Source: Alkalibacterium sp. 20
GTDB lineage: Bacteria > Bacillota > Bacilli > Lactobacillales > Carnobacteriaceae_A
Assembly (NCBI RefSeq): GCF_001885615.1
Contig: NZ_LSRN01000020.1
Coordinates: 1 to 50,551, forward strand
DNA: 50,551 bases
Direction: 5' to 3'
Shown here: piece by piece, positions 27,642-37,563 of the stretch
How positions within the stretch are numbered: position 1 is the first letter of the stretch
How the letters are laid out: each line of letters opens with the position of its first letter
Translations under genes and position numbers: made by a program
Notes under the pieces: model-generated
The model's input: the letters and a program-made list of their open reading frames with translations, nothing else
Database searches by the model: none
What the model was told of the DNA's origin: nothing

Positions 27642-30600
27642 GTGAGTTTAAGCAAATCAGAATTATTTCAAACTCTCTTGAAACAAATAGGTTTTTCTCC
27701 ATCACTCGAGGAAGCGGAATGGCTGGAAGATGGAGAAGTGGAATCAGTTACTGTATATAAGAAAAAAAAGAAATGGCACATCACATTGAAATTGACCAAC
27801 GTACTTCCGTTCTCTTTGTTTCTTTCTTTGAAAAATGCTTTGAAATCATCATTTGATGTTTTGTCAGAGATAGAATTGTCTGTTCTGACGGAAAATCCCG
27901 TAGTCACAGAAGAAAAAGTAAAAAACTATTGGAGTTATGCTTGTCACCTTAGTGGTGTAGATTCGCCTATCTGCAATAGAACGCTAGCCGAAAGCTACCC
28001 AACTAAAGAAGGCGATCAATGGGTATTTAAAATTGATCAGGAGCTAGCCATAGAAAAATACGAAAACGATTTTCTTCCAAAAATATCTCAAAGCTATCAT
28101 CAATTAGGCTTTCCAGCGCAATTTAAAATCATGCCTTTGCTTGATGCTCACGCACACGAGAGAAGCCTGGAAGAATTCAAACTTCAAAAAGAAGAAGACG
28201 ATGAGATTCTTGCCCAAGAGTATACGAGGATAGCAGAAATAGCTGAGAAGAAAAAAGAAGATAAGAAAGATATGAAAACAGATGGCCCAGTCAAGTTAGG
28301 CAGACCCATTCCGGCCAATGAAGAAAGCAAACAAATGATTTTGATTGAAGAAGAAGAGCGACGCGTCACACTCGAAGGTTATGTTTTTGATTCAGAAGTT
28401 AGAGAATTACGTTCGGGAAGAAAATTATTGATTTTCAAGATAACTGACTATTCGTCGTCTTTCTCATGTAAACGATTTTCCAATAACGAACAAGATGAAG
28501 CCATGTTTGAACGGGTAAAAACTGGAACCTGGCTGAAAGTTAGAGGGAGTATTCAAGAAGACACGTTCATGCGTGACCTTGTCGTGAATGTTCAGGACAT
28601 CACCCAAACGTATCATGCGGAACGAGAGGACACATACTCTGACGGTAATAAACGAGTGGAACTTCATGCACATACGAACATGAGTCAAATGGATGCCACT
28701 CCAAATGCTACAGATTTAGTTGAACAAGCGGCTAAATGGGGACATAAAGCCATCGCAATTACCGACCATGGCGTGGCTCAATCCTATCCGGAAGCACACG
28801 CTGCCGGTGGGAAAAACAACGTTAAAATCATTTATGGTGTAGAAGCCAATCTGGTGGATGATGGGGTACCTATTGCTTACAATGAATCTGAAGAAAGCTT
28901 GGATAATGCAACTTATGTGGTCTTTGACGTAGAAACCACAGGACTTTCAGCCATCTATGATAACATCATTGAATTGGCCGCAGTAAAAATGCATAAAGGT
29001 AATGTCGTGGAAGAGTTTCAGGAGTTTATTGATCCGGGACATCGCTTGTCAGATACAACGATAAACTTAACAGGAATCACTGACGAAATGGTTCGTGGAT
29101 CGAAATCAGAAAAAGAAGTGCTGGAACAGTTCAAGTCGTTTTCAGGTGACAGTATTTTGGTTGCTCACAACGCAACCTTTGATATGGGTTTTTTAAACAC
29201 ATCCTATAAGAAGTATGAGATGCCGATGTCTGATAACTCAGTTATTGACACCCTCGAATTTTCACGCTTTATTAATCCGACGTTTAAGAGTCATCGATTG
29301 AATACCCTGTCTAAACGCTTCAAAGTGAATTTGGAACAACACCATAGAGCTATTTATGATGCGCAAACGACGGGTCAGTTGCTTTGGATATTTGTTAAAA
29401 AAGCAAAAAAAGAATATAATATTGAGCGTCATAATGAGCTTAATCAGTATATGGGCGGCGGAGACGCGTATAAAAAGTCTAGACCAAGTCACGTTACGAT
29501 ATGGGCAAAAGATCAAGCAGGATTAAAGAATTTATTCAAGCTTATTTCTGGGTCATTAGTCGACTACTTTTACCGTGTTCCACGCGTTCCTCGATCATTT
29601 CTTGATAAGTATCGCGAAGGATTGATTATCGCATCCGGGTGTGCTCAAGGAGAAGTCTTTGAGGCCATGATGCAAAGAGGGTATGAAGAGGCTAAGAAAA
29701 AAGCGTCTTACTATGATTATCTGGAAATTATGCCTAAAGAAGCTTATCAGGATTTAATAAATCGAGAATTAGTAAGAAATAAAGACGATTTAGAAGACAT
29801 CATAGAAAATATAGTGAAACTCGGTAAAGAACTGAATAAGAAGGTAATAGCAACTGGTAACGTTCATTTTATTCATCCCGAAGACGGAGTTTATCGCGAT
29901 ATACTGCTGGAAACACAGAACAAATCTCATGTCAGTCAGCACAAAAATCCTCCAGTCTATTTCCGTACCACGAATGAAATGTTGGACAGTTTAGCATTTT
30001 TAGGTAAAGAGACGGCGGAAGAAGTCGTTATTAAAAATCCGAATGAACTAGTCGACAGTATTGCCGATGATATTACACCGGTCAAACAAGACTTGTATAC
30101 GCCTAAAATGGAAGGCGCGGAAGAAGAAATCCGTAAAATGAGCTATGATAAAGCCTATGAATTATACGGAAATCCTTTACCGGAAATAATCGAAGCACGC
30201 ATCGAAAAAGAACTGTACAGTATTATAGGAAATGGATTCTCAGTGATTTATCTCATTTCACAAAAGCTGGTGCATAAGAGTCTGGAAGACGGCTATTTAG
30301 TCGGTTCAAGGGGGTCGGTCGGGTCCAGCTTTGTAGCGACAATGACAGGAATCACTGAAGTCAACCCTATGCCGCCGCATTACCGCTGTATAGAATGTCA
30401 GCACTCAGAATTCTTCACTAACGGAGAAATTGGCTCTGGATTTGATTTGCCAGAAAAAAAATGTCCGAAGTGTTCGGCATCATTATATAGAGACGGTCAG
30501 GATATCCCGTTCGAAACATTTTTAGGATTTAACGGCGATAAAGTACCGGATATCGATTTAAACTTTTCGGGTGAGTATCAGGCAAGAGCCCATTTATATA

Positions 30601-31973
30601 CTAAAGAATTATTTGGAGAAGATTATGTCTTCCGAGCAGGAACGATAGGAACGATCGCAGATCGAACAGCTTTTGGATATGTCAAAGGTTATGAACGGGA
30701 TCACCAATTGAGTTATCGTTCTGCTGAGGTCGATCGTCTATCCAAAGGGCTGACGGGTGTCAAACGCACAACAGGACAGCATCCGGGCGGTATCATTGTT
30801 ATTCCTGATTATATGGATGTTTATGATTTTTCGCCGATTCAATATCCGGCTGATGACCGGGAATCTGAATGGAAGACCACTCATTTCGATTTTCATTCGA
30901 TTCATGATAATGTGTTGAAATTAGATATTCTTGGACACGATGATCCGAGTATGATCCGGATGCTACAGGATTTATCCGGGATTGACCCGCTGGATATTCC
31001 TGTTAACGATCCGGATGTAATGAAACTGTTCAGTGGAACCGAAGTTTTAGGCGTTACACCGGAACAGATTTTTTCCAAAACAGGAACACTTGGTGTCCCT
31101 GAGTTTGGTACACGATTCGTTAGACAGATGCTGGAACAAACGAACCCAACAACGTTTGCCGAGCTGCTCCAGATTTCAGGTTTATCCCACGGGACAGACG
31201 TTTGGCTAGGCAATGCGGAAGAGTTGATCAGACAACATAATATTCCCCTTGCAGAAGTGATCGGTTGTCGTGATGATATTATGATCTATCTACAACATCA
31301 AGGGCTGGAAGATGGTTTAGCCTTTCAAATTATGGAATACGTCAGAAAAGGACGAGGCATACCTGATGACTGGCAGAAAGAAATGCGAAGCAATGATGTC
31401 CCAGAGTGGTATATTGCTTCCTGCTTGAAAATAAAGTATATGTTCCCTAAAGCTCATGCGGCAGCCTATATTTTAATGGCTCTGCGCGTTGCCTACTTCA
31501 AAGTGCATTATCCTCTCTACTATTACGCCGCGTATTTTTCTATTCGAGCAAGTGATTTTGATTTAGAAGCGATGTGTAAGGGTAAAGAAGGCATTAAAAG
31601 TCGAATGAAGGAAGTTACAGATAAAGGTATGGATGCCTCCACCAAAGAGAAGAATTTACTGACCGTATTAGAATTAGCAAATGAAATGGTTGAACGTGGC
31701 TACGAGTTTAAAATGGTCGATATTGATGAATCGGAGGCCAAAGATTTCCTGATTCAAGATAAAGCCTTATTGTCTCCACTCAGAGCTATTCCATCACTAG
31801 GTGGAAGTGTGGCTAATGCCATTGTGGAAGCGAGAAAAGATGGGCCATTCTTATCAAAAGAAGATGTATCTAGACGAGGAAAAGTGTCAAAAACGATTAT
31901 GGAATATTTAGAAACAAATAGAGCGCTAAAAGGCTTGCCTGATGAAAATCAACTGTCGTTATTTGATCTATAA
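27642..31973 (+). CDS. polC: DNA polymerase III PolC-type alpha subunit
   Basis: The replicative polymerase of low-GC Gram-positives with built-in proofreading. An N-terminal domain and OB fold come first, then a PHP domain (HAHTNMSQMDA near residue 341) interrupted by a DEDDh exonuclease (VFDVETTGL near 425), polymerase palm residues DIDLNFSG near 969, a zinc-binding CxxC...CPKC segment near 930, and HhH/C-terminal parts. At 1443 residues it matches Bacillus PolC (1437). I chose GTG 27642 with AAGAAGGA six bases before it. The in-frame TTG 27636 touches the Shine-Dalgarno. Confidence 0.96.
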   Translation: MSLSKSELFQTLLKQIGFSPSLEEAEWLEDGEVESVTVYKKKKKWHITLKLTNVLPFSLFLSLKNALKSSFDVLSEIELSVLTENPVVTEEKVKNYWSYACHLSGVDSPICNRTLAESYPTKEGDQWVFKIDQELAIEKYENDFLPKISQSYHQLGFPAQFKIMPLLDAHAHERSLEEFKLQKEEDDEILAQEYTRIAEIAEKKKEDKKDMKTDGPVKLGRPIPANEESKQMILIEEEERRVTLEGYVFDSEVRELRSGRKLLIFKITDYSSSFSCKRFSNNEQDEAMFERVKTGTWLKVRGSIQEDTFMRDLVVNVQDITQTYHAEREDTYSDGNKRVELHAHTNMSQMDATPNATDLVEQAAKWGHKAIAITDHGVAQSYPEAHAAGGKNNVKIIYGVEANLVDDGVPIAYNESEESLDNATYVVFDVETTGLSAIYDNIIELAAVKMHKGNVVEEFQEFIDPGHRLSDTTINLTGITDEMVRGSKSEKEVLEQFKSFSGDSILVAHNATFDMGFLNTSYKKYEMPMSDNSVIDTLEFSRFINPTFKSHRLNTLSKRFKVNLEQHHRAIYDAQTTGQLLWIFVKKAKKEYNIERHNELNQYMGGGDAYKKSRPSHVTIWAKDQAGLKNLFKLISGSLVDYFYRVPRVPRSFLDKYREGLIIASGCAQGEVFEAMMQRGYEEAKKKASYYDYLEIMPKEAYQDLINRELVRNKDDLEDIIENIVKLGKELNKKVIATGNVHFIHPEDGVYRDILLETQNKSHVSQHKNPPVYFRTTNEMLDSLAFLGKETAEEVVIKNPNELVDSIADDITPVKQDLYTPKMEGAEEEIRKMSYDKAYELYGNPLPEIIEARIEKELYSIIGNGFSVIYLISQKLVHKSLEDGYLVGSRGSVGSSFVATMTGITEVNPMPPHYRCIECQHSEFFTNGEIGSGFDLPEKKCPKCSASLYRDGQDIPFETFLGFNGDKVPDIDLNFSGEYQARAHLYTKELFGEDYVFRAGTIGTIADRTAFGYVKGYERDHQLSYRSAEVDRLSKGLTGVKRTTGQHPGGIIVIPDYMDVYDFSPIQYPADDRESEWKTTHFDFHSIHDNVLKLDILGHDDPSMIRMLQDLSGIDPLDIPVNDPDVMKLFSGTEVLGVTPEQIFSKTGTLGVPEFGTRFVRQMLEQTNPTTFAELLQISGLSHGTDVWLGNAEELIRQHNIPLAEVIGCRDDIMIYLQHQGLEDGLAFQIMEYVRKGRGIPDDWQKEMRSNDVPEWYIASCLKIKYMFPKAHAAAYILMALRVAYFKVHYPLYYYAAYFSIRASDFDLEAMCKGKEGIKSRMKEVTDKGMDASTKEKNLLTVLELANEMVERGYEFKMVDIDESEAKDFLIQDKALLSPLRAIPSLGGSVANAIVEARKDGPFLSKEDVSRRGKVSKTIMEYLETNRALKGLPDENQLSLFDL

Positions 31974-31989
31974 ATCAAAGGGGTCAATG

Positions 31990-32018
31990 TTGCGGTAGGT
32001 ACTCATCTATGGTACACT
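31990..32018 (+). promoter_or_regulatory. Promoter upstream of the rimP-nusA terminator
   Basis: TTGCGG (31990-31995) and TACACT (32013-32018) are separated by 17 bp, with TGG extending the -10. It lies before, not after, the hairpin at 32048-32077, so transcripts begun here meet that hairpin about 50 nt later. Confidence 0.65.
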
Positions 32019-32047
32019 ATTAACGAATCGAGCGAGATAGACTGAGT

Positions 32048-32077
32048 AAAGAGTGAGCGAATCCGCTCACTCTTTTT
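32048..32077 (+). terminator. Terminator after polC, or attenuator of rimP-nusA
   Basis: A perfect stem, AAAGAGTGAGCG (32048-32059) with CGCTCACTCTTT (32064-32075), is followed by T. It would end polC transcripts and also act on RNA from the promoter at 31990. Confidence 0.9.
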
Positions 32078-32138
32078 CACAGCCTTTATTTAAAATGGAA
32101 ATTATGAGGCTTAATGTCTGAGAGGAGTGAAGGTGTAA

Positions 32139-32609
32139 TTGAAAACAGTTGAAAAAGTTAAAGAATTATCACAGCCTGTTGCAGCGGACTTAGGTTATGA
32201 GTTGGTTGATGTCGAATACGTAAAAGAAGGAAAAAACTGGTTTTTACGTTTATATATCGATAAAAAAGATGGGGTTGGTCTTGATGACTGTGCCTTGTTT
32301 AGTGAAAAAATAGGCGAAAAATTAGATTCTATTGAACCTGATCCGATACCTTATGCTTACTATCTTGAAGTTTCTTCACCAGGAGCTGAAAGACCACTTC
32401 ATACAGATAATGATATAAAAAATGCGGTGGATCAATATATCAACATAGTGCTACATGGCGAAATGCAAGGTGAGAAAATCTTTGAAGGTAAACTAAAAGA
32501 ATGGCATGAGGATTACATTGTTTTAACTGTCAAAGATAAAACAAGACGCAAAGATATTCAGATTGAAAAAAAACATATAGCTAAGGCTCGATTAGCTATA
32601 GAATTTTAA
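32139..32609 (+). CDS. rimP: Ribosome maturation factor RimP
   Basis: Needed for 30S subunit maturation. The 156-residue protein begins MKTVEKVKELSQPVAADLGYELVDVEYVK-like (alpha-beta N-terminal domain) and carries LDDCALFSEKIGEKLD and YYLEVSSPGAERPL, the RimP signature, with an SH3-like C-terminal domain. The start is TTG 32139. AGAGGAG lies eleven bases before it, and the nearer GTG at 32133 reads into TAA at once. It leads the nusA operon, as in most bacteria. Confidence 0.94.
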   Translation: MKTVEKVKELSQPVAADLGYELVDVEYVKEGKNWFLRLYIDKKDGVGLDDCALFSEKIGEKLDSIEPDPIPYAYYLEVSSPGAERPLHTDNDIKNAVDQYINIVLHGEMQGEKIFEGKLKEWHEDYIVLTVKDKTRRKDIQIEKKHIAKARLAIEF

Positions 32610-32649
32610 AAAGTGAAACGCGCCAAGAATGAGTAAAAGGAGTTAAAAT

Positions 32650-34023
32650 ATGAGTAAAGAATTAGCAGCTGCTCTTGAAACTTTAGAAAAAGAAAAAGGT
32701 ATTTCTAAAGAAATCGTCATTGAAGCTTTAGAAGCTGCCCTTATTTCAGCGTATAAACGTAATTACGGTACTTCTCAAAATGTTGAAGTTGTTTTCAACG
32801 AAAAAAAAGGTACGGTAACTGTTTATCAGGTCAAAGAAGTTGTGGAAGATGTATATGATTCACAATTAGAGGTCAGTATTGAAGATGCACGTGAACGGAA
32901 GAAAGCTTACGAACTTGGAGATAAAATCAAATTCGTAGTGACTCCGAAAAACTTCGGACGTATTGCCGCTCAAACAGCCAAGCAGGTTATCATGCAGCGA
33001 CTGAGAGAAGCAGAACGTACAATCATCTATAATGAATATATTGAGTATGAAGATGATTTGATGACCGGTACAGTTGAAAGACAAGACAACAAATTTATTT
33101 ATATCAATTTAGGTAAAGTCGAAGCGGTTTTGTCAAAACGAGACCAAATCGAAAATGAAACATATCAAACACACGACCGCATCAAAGTGTATGTGAGTAA
33201 AGTGGAAAATTCGACTAAAGGACCGCAAGTTTTTGTTAGTCGTACACATCCTAACTTGATCAAGCGACTTTTCGAACAGGAAGTTCCTGAGATTTATGAC
33301 GGCATTGTGGAAATTGTTTCCATCGCGCGTGAAGCTGGCGATCGATCCAAAATCGCAGTATTTTCTCGTGATGAAAATGTTGACCCGGTCGGTACTTGTG
33401 TCGGACCGAGAGGCTCACGTGTTCAAGCCATCGTTAATGAATTGAATGGCGAAAATATGGATATTGTGGAGTGGGATAAAGACCCTTCTTTATACATTAA
33501 AAATGCACTAAATCCAGCTCAAGTTGTTGATGTTCAGTTTGATGACAATCAACATTCATGTGTCATCGTCGTTCCAGATTATCAACTTTCGTTAGCCATT
33601 GGTAAGCGTGGACAAAATGTCCGTTTAGCAGCAAAATTAACTGGTTTCAAAATTGATATCAAGTCAGAATCTGACATGGCATCTCTTAAACCGGAGACAG
33701 TTGAGTTGAAAGATGAGTCGTTTTTTGAAGCTTTAGAAGAAAATGATGCAGATGCGACGAATGATCTTGAGTCGATTTCTGAGGGACCTTCATTGTTTGA
33801 AGGTGATGATTCAACTGAAGTCAGTGAGTATGAAGATGAAGATGTATCGGACGATGCTGCAATGGAGATAGACTTCCAAGTAGGAGAACTCGATTCCAAT
33901 GATGCAGAAGATTTAGTTGAACTTGCAGAAAAAAGAGATGACCTGGGCGAAGAAGAAATCTCAGAAACCTCTGTGGAAGAAATAGAAGAGAAGACTTTTC
34001 CAGATGATGAAAACAAGTTATAA
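32650..34023 (+). CDS. nusA: Transcription termination/antitermination factor NusA with long acidic tail
   Basis: Binds RNA polymerase and nascent RNA to control pausing and termination. An N-terminal polymerase-binding domain (residues 1-125), S1 (about 130-200), KH1 and KH2 (ending near 345, with LAIGKRGQNVRLAAKLTG) are clear. From about 345 to 457 there is a Glu/Asp/Ser-rich low-complexity tail of about 110 residues. Bacillus NusA (371 residues) lacks such a tail, and it does not look like the folded AR repeats of E. coli. AAAAGGAG precedes the ATG. Confidence 0.95.
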   Translation: MSKELAAALETLEKEKGISKEIVIEALEAALISAYKRNYGTSQNVEVVFNEKKGTVTVYQVKEVVEDVYDSQLEVSIEDARERKKAYELGDKIKFVVTPKNFGRIAAQTAKQVIMQRLREAERTIIYNEYIEYEDDLMTGTVERQDNKFIYINLGKVEAVLSKRDQIENETYQTHDRIKVYVSKVENSTKGPQVFVSRTHPNLIKRLFEQEVPEIYDGIVEIVSIAREAGDRSKIAVFSRDENVDPVGTCVGPRGSRVQAIVNELNGENMDIVEWDKDPSLYIKNALNPAQVVDVQFDDNQHSCVIVVPDYQLSLAIGKRGQNVRLAAKLTGFKIDIKSESDMASLKPETVELKDESFFEALEENDADATNDLESISEGPSLFEGDDSTEVSEYEDEDVSDDAAMEIDFQVGELDSNDAEDLVELAEKRDDLGEEEISETSVEEIEEKTFPDDENKL

Positions 34024-34046
34024 TAAAGTGAATAAGGTGATAAATT

Positions 34047-34343
34047 ATGCAAAAGCGTAAGATACCTATGAGGAAATGTATCGTTTCTAGGGAAATGAAA
34101 CCAAAGAAAGAAATGGTTCGTATCGTCAAAAACAAAGATGGTGATGTTTCAGTCGATCCAACAGGCAAGAAAAATGGACGAGGCGCCTATATTTCTTTAG
34201 ATACATCATTAGTCAAACAGGCAAAAGATAAAAAGTTATTTAACCAAACGCTTGATGCACAAGTTGATGATTCCTTCTATGACGAGCTGATAGAATACAT
34301 TGATTATAAAAAAGCGAGAATGGAAATTGAGAATGAACAATAA
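34047..34343 (+). CDS. ylxR: YlxR (RNPP/DUF448) RNA-binding protein
   Basis: A 98-residue protein of the YlxR family, recently reported in Firmicutes as a regulator of RNase P (RnpM). The signature RKCIVSREMKPKKEMVRIVK opens the protein, and GKKNGRGAYIS lies near residue 43. It sits in the standard nusA-ylxR-ylxQ-infB order. TAAGGTG precedes the ATG. Its last eleven bases overlap ylxQ. Confidence 0.93.
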   Translation: MQKRKIPMRKCIVSREMKPKKEMVRIVKNKDGDVSVDPTGKKNGRGAYISLDTSLVKQAKDKKLFNQTLDAQVDDSFYDELIEYIDYKKARMEIENEQ

Positions 34344-34632
34344 AGAACGTGCTTTAAACTTATTAGGATTAACTCAACGTGCTGGCAAGTTGATTTCTGG
34401 TGAAAGTTTAGTTCTTCAATCGATAAGGTCCAACAACGCAAAGTTAGTCTGTTTAGCTTCTGACGCTAGCGACAATGCAACAAAACAATTTTTGAATAAG
34501 TGTGAGTATTATGATGTTCCTTTAGTAACAGCATTTACACGAGAAGAAATTTCTCACGCTTTAGGGAAGGACCGGACAGTATGTGCCCTCATGGATGATG
34601 GTTTTATGCATTCCCTTCAAAAATTGCTTTAA
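34333..34632 (+). CDS. ylxQ: L7Ae-like ribosomal protein YlxQ
   Basis: A kink-turn-binding protein of the L7Ae/L30e fold with 99 residues, matching Bacillus YlxQ. LNLLGLTQRAGKLISGE at the N-terminus and KLVCLASDASDNATKQF are the family marks. I chose ATG 34333, which gives MNNKERALNLLGL and sits inside the ylxR end. An in-frame ATG at 34300 would add eleven lysine-rich residues read from ylxR coding sequence. Confidence 0.92.
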   Translation: MNNKERALNLLGLTQRAGKLISGESLVLQSIRSNNAKLVCLASDASDNATKQFLNKCEYYDVPLVTAFTREEISHALGKDRTVCALMDDGFMHSLQKLL

Positions 34633-34654
34633 TTAAGAATGGGAAGGTGATTAT

Positions 34655-37051
34655 ATGAGCAAAAAAAGAGTCTACGAATTCGCAAAAGAAAATAACATGG
34701 CAAGCAAAGATGTTTTAGAAAAAGCTAGAGATATGGGGTTCAATTTCAGTAGTCATATGACCTCTATGGAAGATAAAGAGGTTGCTCAACTGAAAACGGT
34801 AATCAGCCAGAACACCGCACCAAAAGCAAAATCGGAATCTAAATCACAAGCTAGTCAGAATAAACCGGCTTCTGCTAAGCCAGCAAAAGAAGTCAAAAAA
34901 GCTATTAATCAAAATGATAACAAAACCAATACGAACCAGCATCAGAATAAACAAATAAAATCTACAGATAAACCTAATCGACCTGAACCAGCAACAAATC
35001 AGAATAAAAAAACTGAGAGCCAATCTCAGCACAGCAAAGGACAAAATAATATAAATAATAAAAAACCAGCAACACATGCCGCTAAAAAACCAGCAACACA
35101 AGAAAACAAAAGTGGAACGCCTGAAATACCTAAACGTACAACGGATGAGCAGCAAAAACAATCCTTTGAAAACAAAAAGAGACGCAATTCTAGACAACAT
35201 AGAGGTATACATGGTGGACCAGCAGGTGCAAGAAGACGTAAGGGCAAAAGGAATCAAAAACCTCAAGTATCTGCTACACCGCGTAAGTATAGAGATTTGC
35301 CGGAAGTTTTAGAGTATACTGATGGCATAACTATTGTTGAATTAGCGAAAAAATTACATCGTGAACCAGCTGAAATCGTCAAAAAATTATTTATGATGGG
35401 TGTTATGGCAACTCAAAATCAATCATTGGATAAAGAGACGGTCGAATTATTAGGTACTGAATATGGAATTGAAACGGAAGAAAAAGTACAAGTTGATTTA
35501 ACAGACTTTGATACTTTCTTTTCACAAACACCTGTAGAAGAAAACATGGTGAATCGTCCTCCAACCGTTACCATTATGGGTCACGTTGACCACGGTAAAA
35601 CAACCTTGCTAGACAGTTTACGTGAAACTAAAGTGACTGAAGGCGAAGCTGGCGGGATCACTCAACATATTGGTGCATATCAAGTGAACGTAAAGGGTAA
35701 AATAATTACGTTCTTGGACACACCTGGTCACGCGGCGTTCACTACCATGCGTGCACGCGGTGCTGACATCACTGATATAGCTATCATTGTAGTCGCTGCT
35801 GATGACGGTGTTATGCCTCAAACAGTCGAAGCGATCAACCATGCAAAAGCTGCTGGCGTACCGATCATCGTTGCTGTGAATAAAATAGACAAACCGGGAG
35901 TTAATCCTGATCGTGTTATGCAGGAATTAACAGAACATGGTTTGGTTCCAGAAGATTGGGGCGGCGATACGATTTTCGTTCAAATATCCGCTCTCATGAA
36001 TAAAAACCTGGATGAATTACTTGAAATGATTTTACTTGTTGCTGAAGTTGAAGAACTAAAAGCAGATCCTAAACGCTTAGCTATCGGTTCAGTCATCGAA
36101 GCTCGTTTAGATAAATCACAAGGTCCAATCGCTACACTTCTTGTTCAAGAAGGAACACTTCGTCAAGGTAGTCCCATTGTTGTGGGAAATACCTATGGTC
36201 GTGTGAGAACGATGACTAACGACAAAGGCCGTCGTGTAAAAGAAGCATTACCATCTACACCAATAGAAATTACTGGTTTAAATAATACGCCTCAAGCCGG
36301 AGATCGTTTTGTGGTCTTTGAAGATGAAAAAACTGCCAGACAAGTAGGCGAATCAAGAGCAGCGGTTGCGACTGATGCTCAACGTTCAATTACCAATAAA
36401 GTAACATTGGAAAACTTGTTTGATAGTTTAGAAGAAGGCGAATTGAAATCAGTTAACGTTATTATCAAAGGTGATGTCCAAGGTTCTGTTGAAGCATTAG
36501 CAGCTAGTTTGGAAAAAATCGAAGTGGAAGGTGTTAAAATCAACATCATTCATACCGGAGTCGGTGCAATCAACGAAAGTGATGTTACATTAGCCTCTGC
36601 GAGCTCGGCGATCATCATCGGATTTAACGTAAGACCAACTGTTCAGGCAAATGAAAGTGCTAGCCGTGAAGAGGTTGATATTCGTACACACCGTGTCATC
36701 TATAACGCTATCGATGAAATCGAAGCAGCGATGACAGGTATGCTTGATCCTGAATTTGAAGAAAAAGTTACTGGTCAAGCAATGGTTCGTGAGACATATG
36801 ATGTTTCAAAAGTCGGAACAATTGCCGGATGTCTTGTTACTGATGGTGTAATTAAACGCAGCAGTTCAATTCGTTTGATCCGTAGTGGCGTTGTGAAATT
36901 CGACGGCGAACTTTCAAGTCTAAAACGCTTCAAAGATGATGCAAAAGAAGTTAAAAAAGGCTTTGAATGTGGCTTAACGATTGAAGGCTATAATGAAATT
37001 GAACTTGATGACATTATTGAAGCATATGAAATGGTTGAAATTAAAAAATAA
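34655..37051 (+). CDS. infB: Translation initiation factor IF-2
   Basis: A GTPase bringing fMet-tRNA to the 30S subunit. An IF2N motif ([20 protein letters not shown]) is followed by a long Lys/Asn/Gln/Ala-rich linker (about residues 50-200) and a second IF2N-like segment near 225. The G domain starts near 307 ([20 protein letters not shown]). Domains II-IV follow to [13 protein letters not shown]. The 798-residue length is normal. GGGAAGGTG precedes the ATG. Confidence 0.97.
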   Translation: MSKKRVYEFAKENNMASKDVLEKARDMGFNFSSHMTSMEDKEVAQLKTVISQNTAPKAKSESKSQASQNKPASAKPAKEVKKAINQNDNKTNTNQHQNKQIKSTDKPNRPEPATNQNKKTESQSQHSKGQNNINNKKPATHAAKKPATQENKSGTPEIPKRTTDEQQKQSFENKKRRNSRQHRGIHGGPAGARRRKGKRNQKPQVSATPRKYRDLPEVLEYTDGITIVELAKKLHREPAEIVKKLFMMGVMATQNQSLDKETVELLGTEYGIETEEKVQVDLTDFDTFFSQTPVEENMVNRPPTVTIMGHVDHGKTTLLDSLRETKVTEGEAGGITQHIGAYQVNVKGKIITFLDTPGHAAFTTMRARGADITDIAIIVVAADDGVMPQTVEAINHAKAAGVPIIVAVNKIDKPGVNPDRVMQELTEHGLVPEDWGGDTIFVQISALMNKNLDELLEMILLVAEVEELKADPKRLAIGSVIEARLDKSQGPIATLLVQEGTLRQGSPIVVGNTYGRVRTMTNDKGRRVKEALPSTPIEITGLNNTPQAGDRFVVFEDEKTARQVGESRAAVATDAQRSITNKVTLENLFDSLEEGELKSVNVIIKGDVQGSVEALAASLEKIEVEGVKINIIHTGVGAINESDVTLASASSAIIIGFNVRPTVQANESASREEVDIRTHRVIYNAIDEIEAAMTGMLDPEFEEKVTGQAMVRETYDVSKVGTIAGCLVTDGVIKRSSSIRLIRSGVVKFDGELSSLKRFKDDAKEVKKGFECGLTIEGYNEIELDDIIEAYEMVEIKK

Positions 37052-37080
37052 AAACTAGATCATAAGGACAGGTGACAAAT

Positions 37081-37437
37081 ATGCCTAACTATAGAGTAGG
37101 TAGAGTATCTCAGGAAATTCAAAAAGAAGTGACCGATATCTTACGTAAACGTGTCCGTGACCCCCGTGTAGACGGTGTAAATGTTACGGGAGTGGAAGTC
37201 ACCGGTGATTTACAGCAAGCAACGATTTATTACAGTACACTTTCTGAAGATGAAGCAAGTGTAAGTGAAACGCAAACAGGTTTAGATAAAGCGACTGGCT
37301 TGGTTAGAAAAGAATTAGGTAATCGCCTTTCGCTCTATAAAACACCAGAATTAACGTTTTCACGTGACGAATCTGTTGCCTACGGTAGTAAAATCGATCA
37401 ATTATTAAACAAAATAAAAAAAGAGCAAGACGAATAA
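37081..37437 (+). CDS. rbfA: Ribosome-binding factor A
   Basis: A cold-shock and 30S-maturation factor with a KH-like fold. The 118-residue protein has YRVGRVSQEIQKEVTDILR, DPRVDGVNVTGVEVTGDLQ and LTFSRDESVAYGSKI. I chose ATG 37081 with AGGTG seven bases before it. An in-frame GTG at 37072 lies in the Shine-Dalgarno itself. A terminator follows before truB. Confidence 0.94.
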   Translation: MPNYRVGRVSQEIQKEVTDILRKRVRDPRVDGVNVTGVEVTGDLQQATIYYSTLSEDEASVSETQTGLDKATGLVRKELGNRLSLYKTPELTFSRDESVAYGSKIDQLLNKIKKEQDE

Positions 37438-37480
37438 GTCTATAAGTAGGATTTGAAGTCGTTTTTCTTGTTATAAGAAA

Positions 37481-37524
37481 AGAAGAGAATCTTTGTTTAT
37501 TGAACATAGATTCTCTTTTCTTTT
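37481..37524 (+). terminator. nusA-infB-rbfA terminator
   Basis: GAGAATCT (37485-37492) pairs with AGATTCTC (37508-37515). The stem extends through AAGA/TCTT-type pairs, and a T-rich run follows. Confidence 0.85.
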
Positions 37525-37563
37525 GTGGAAAAATATAAATAAAGCACTATCTAGGAGGATACA

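Noticed and set aside
34844-35266. A 140-codon minus-strand frame with hydrophobic, Phe- and Cys-rich sequence opposite infB
   Set aside because: It is the antisense of the Lys/Asn/Gln-rich IF-2 linker, a known source of false membrane-like frames.
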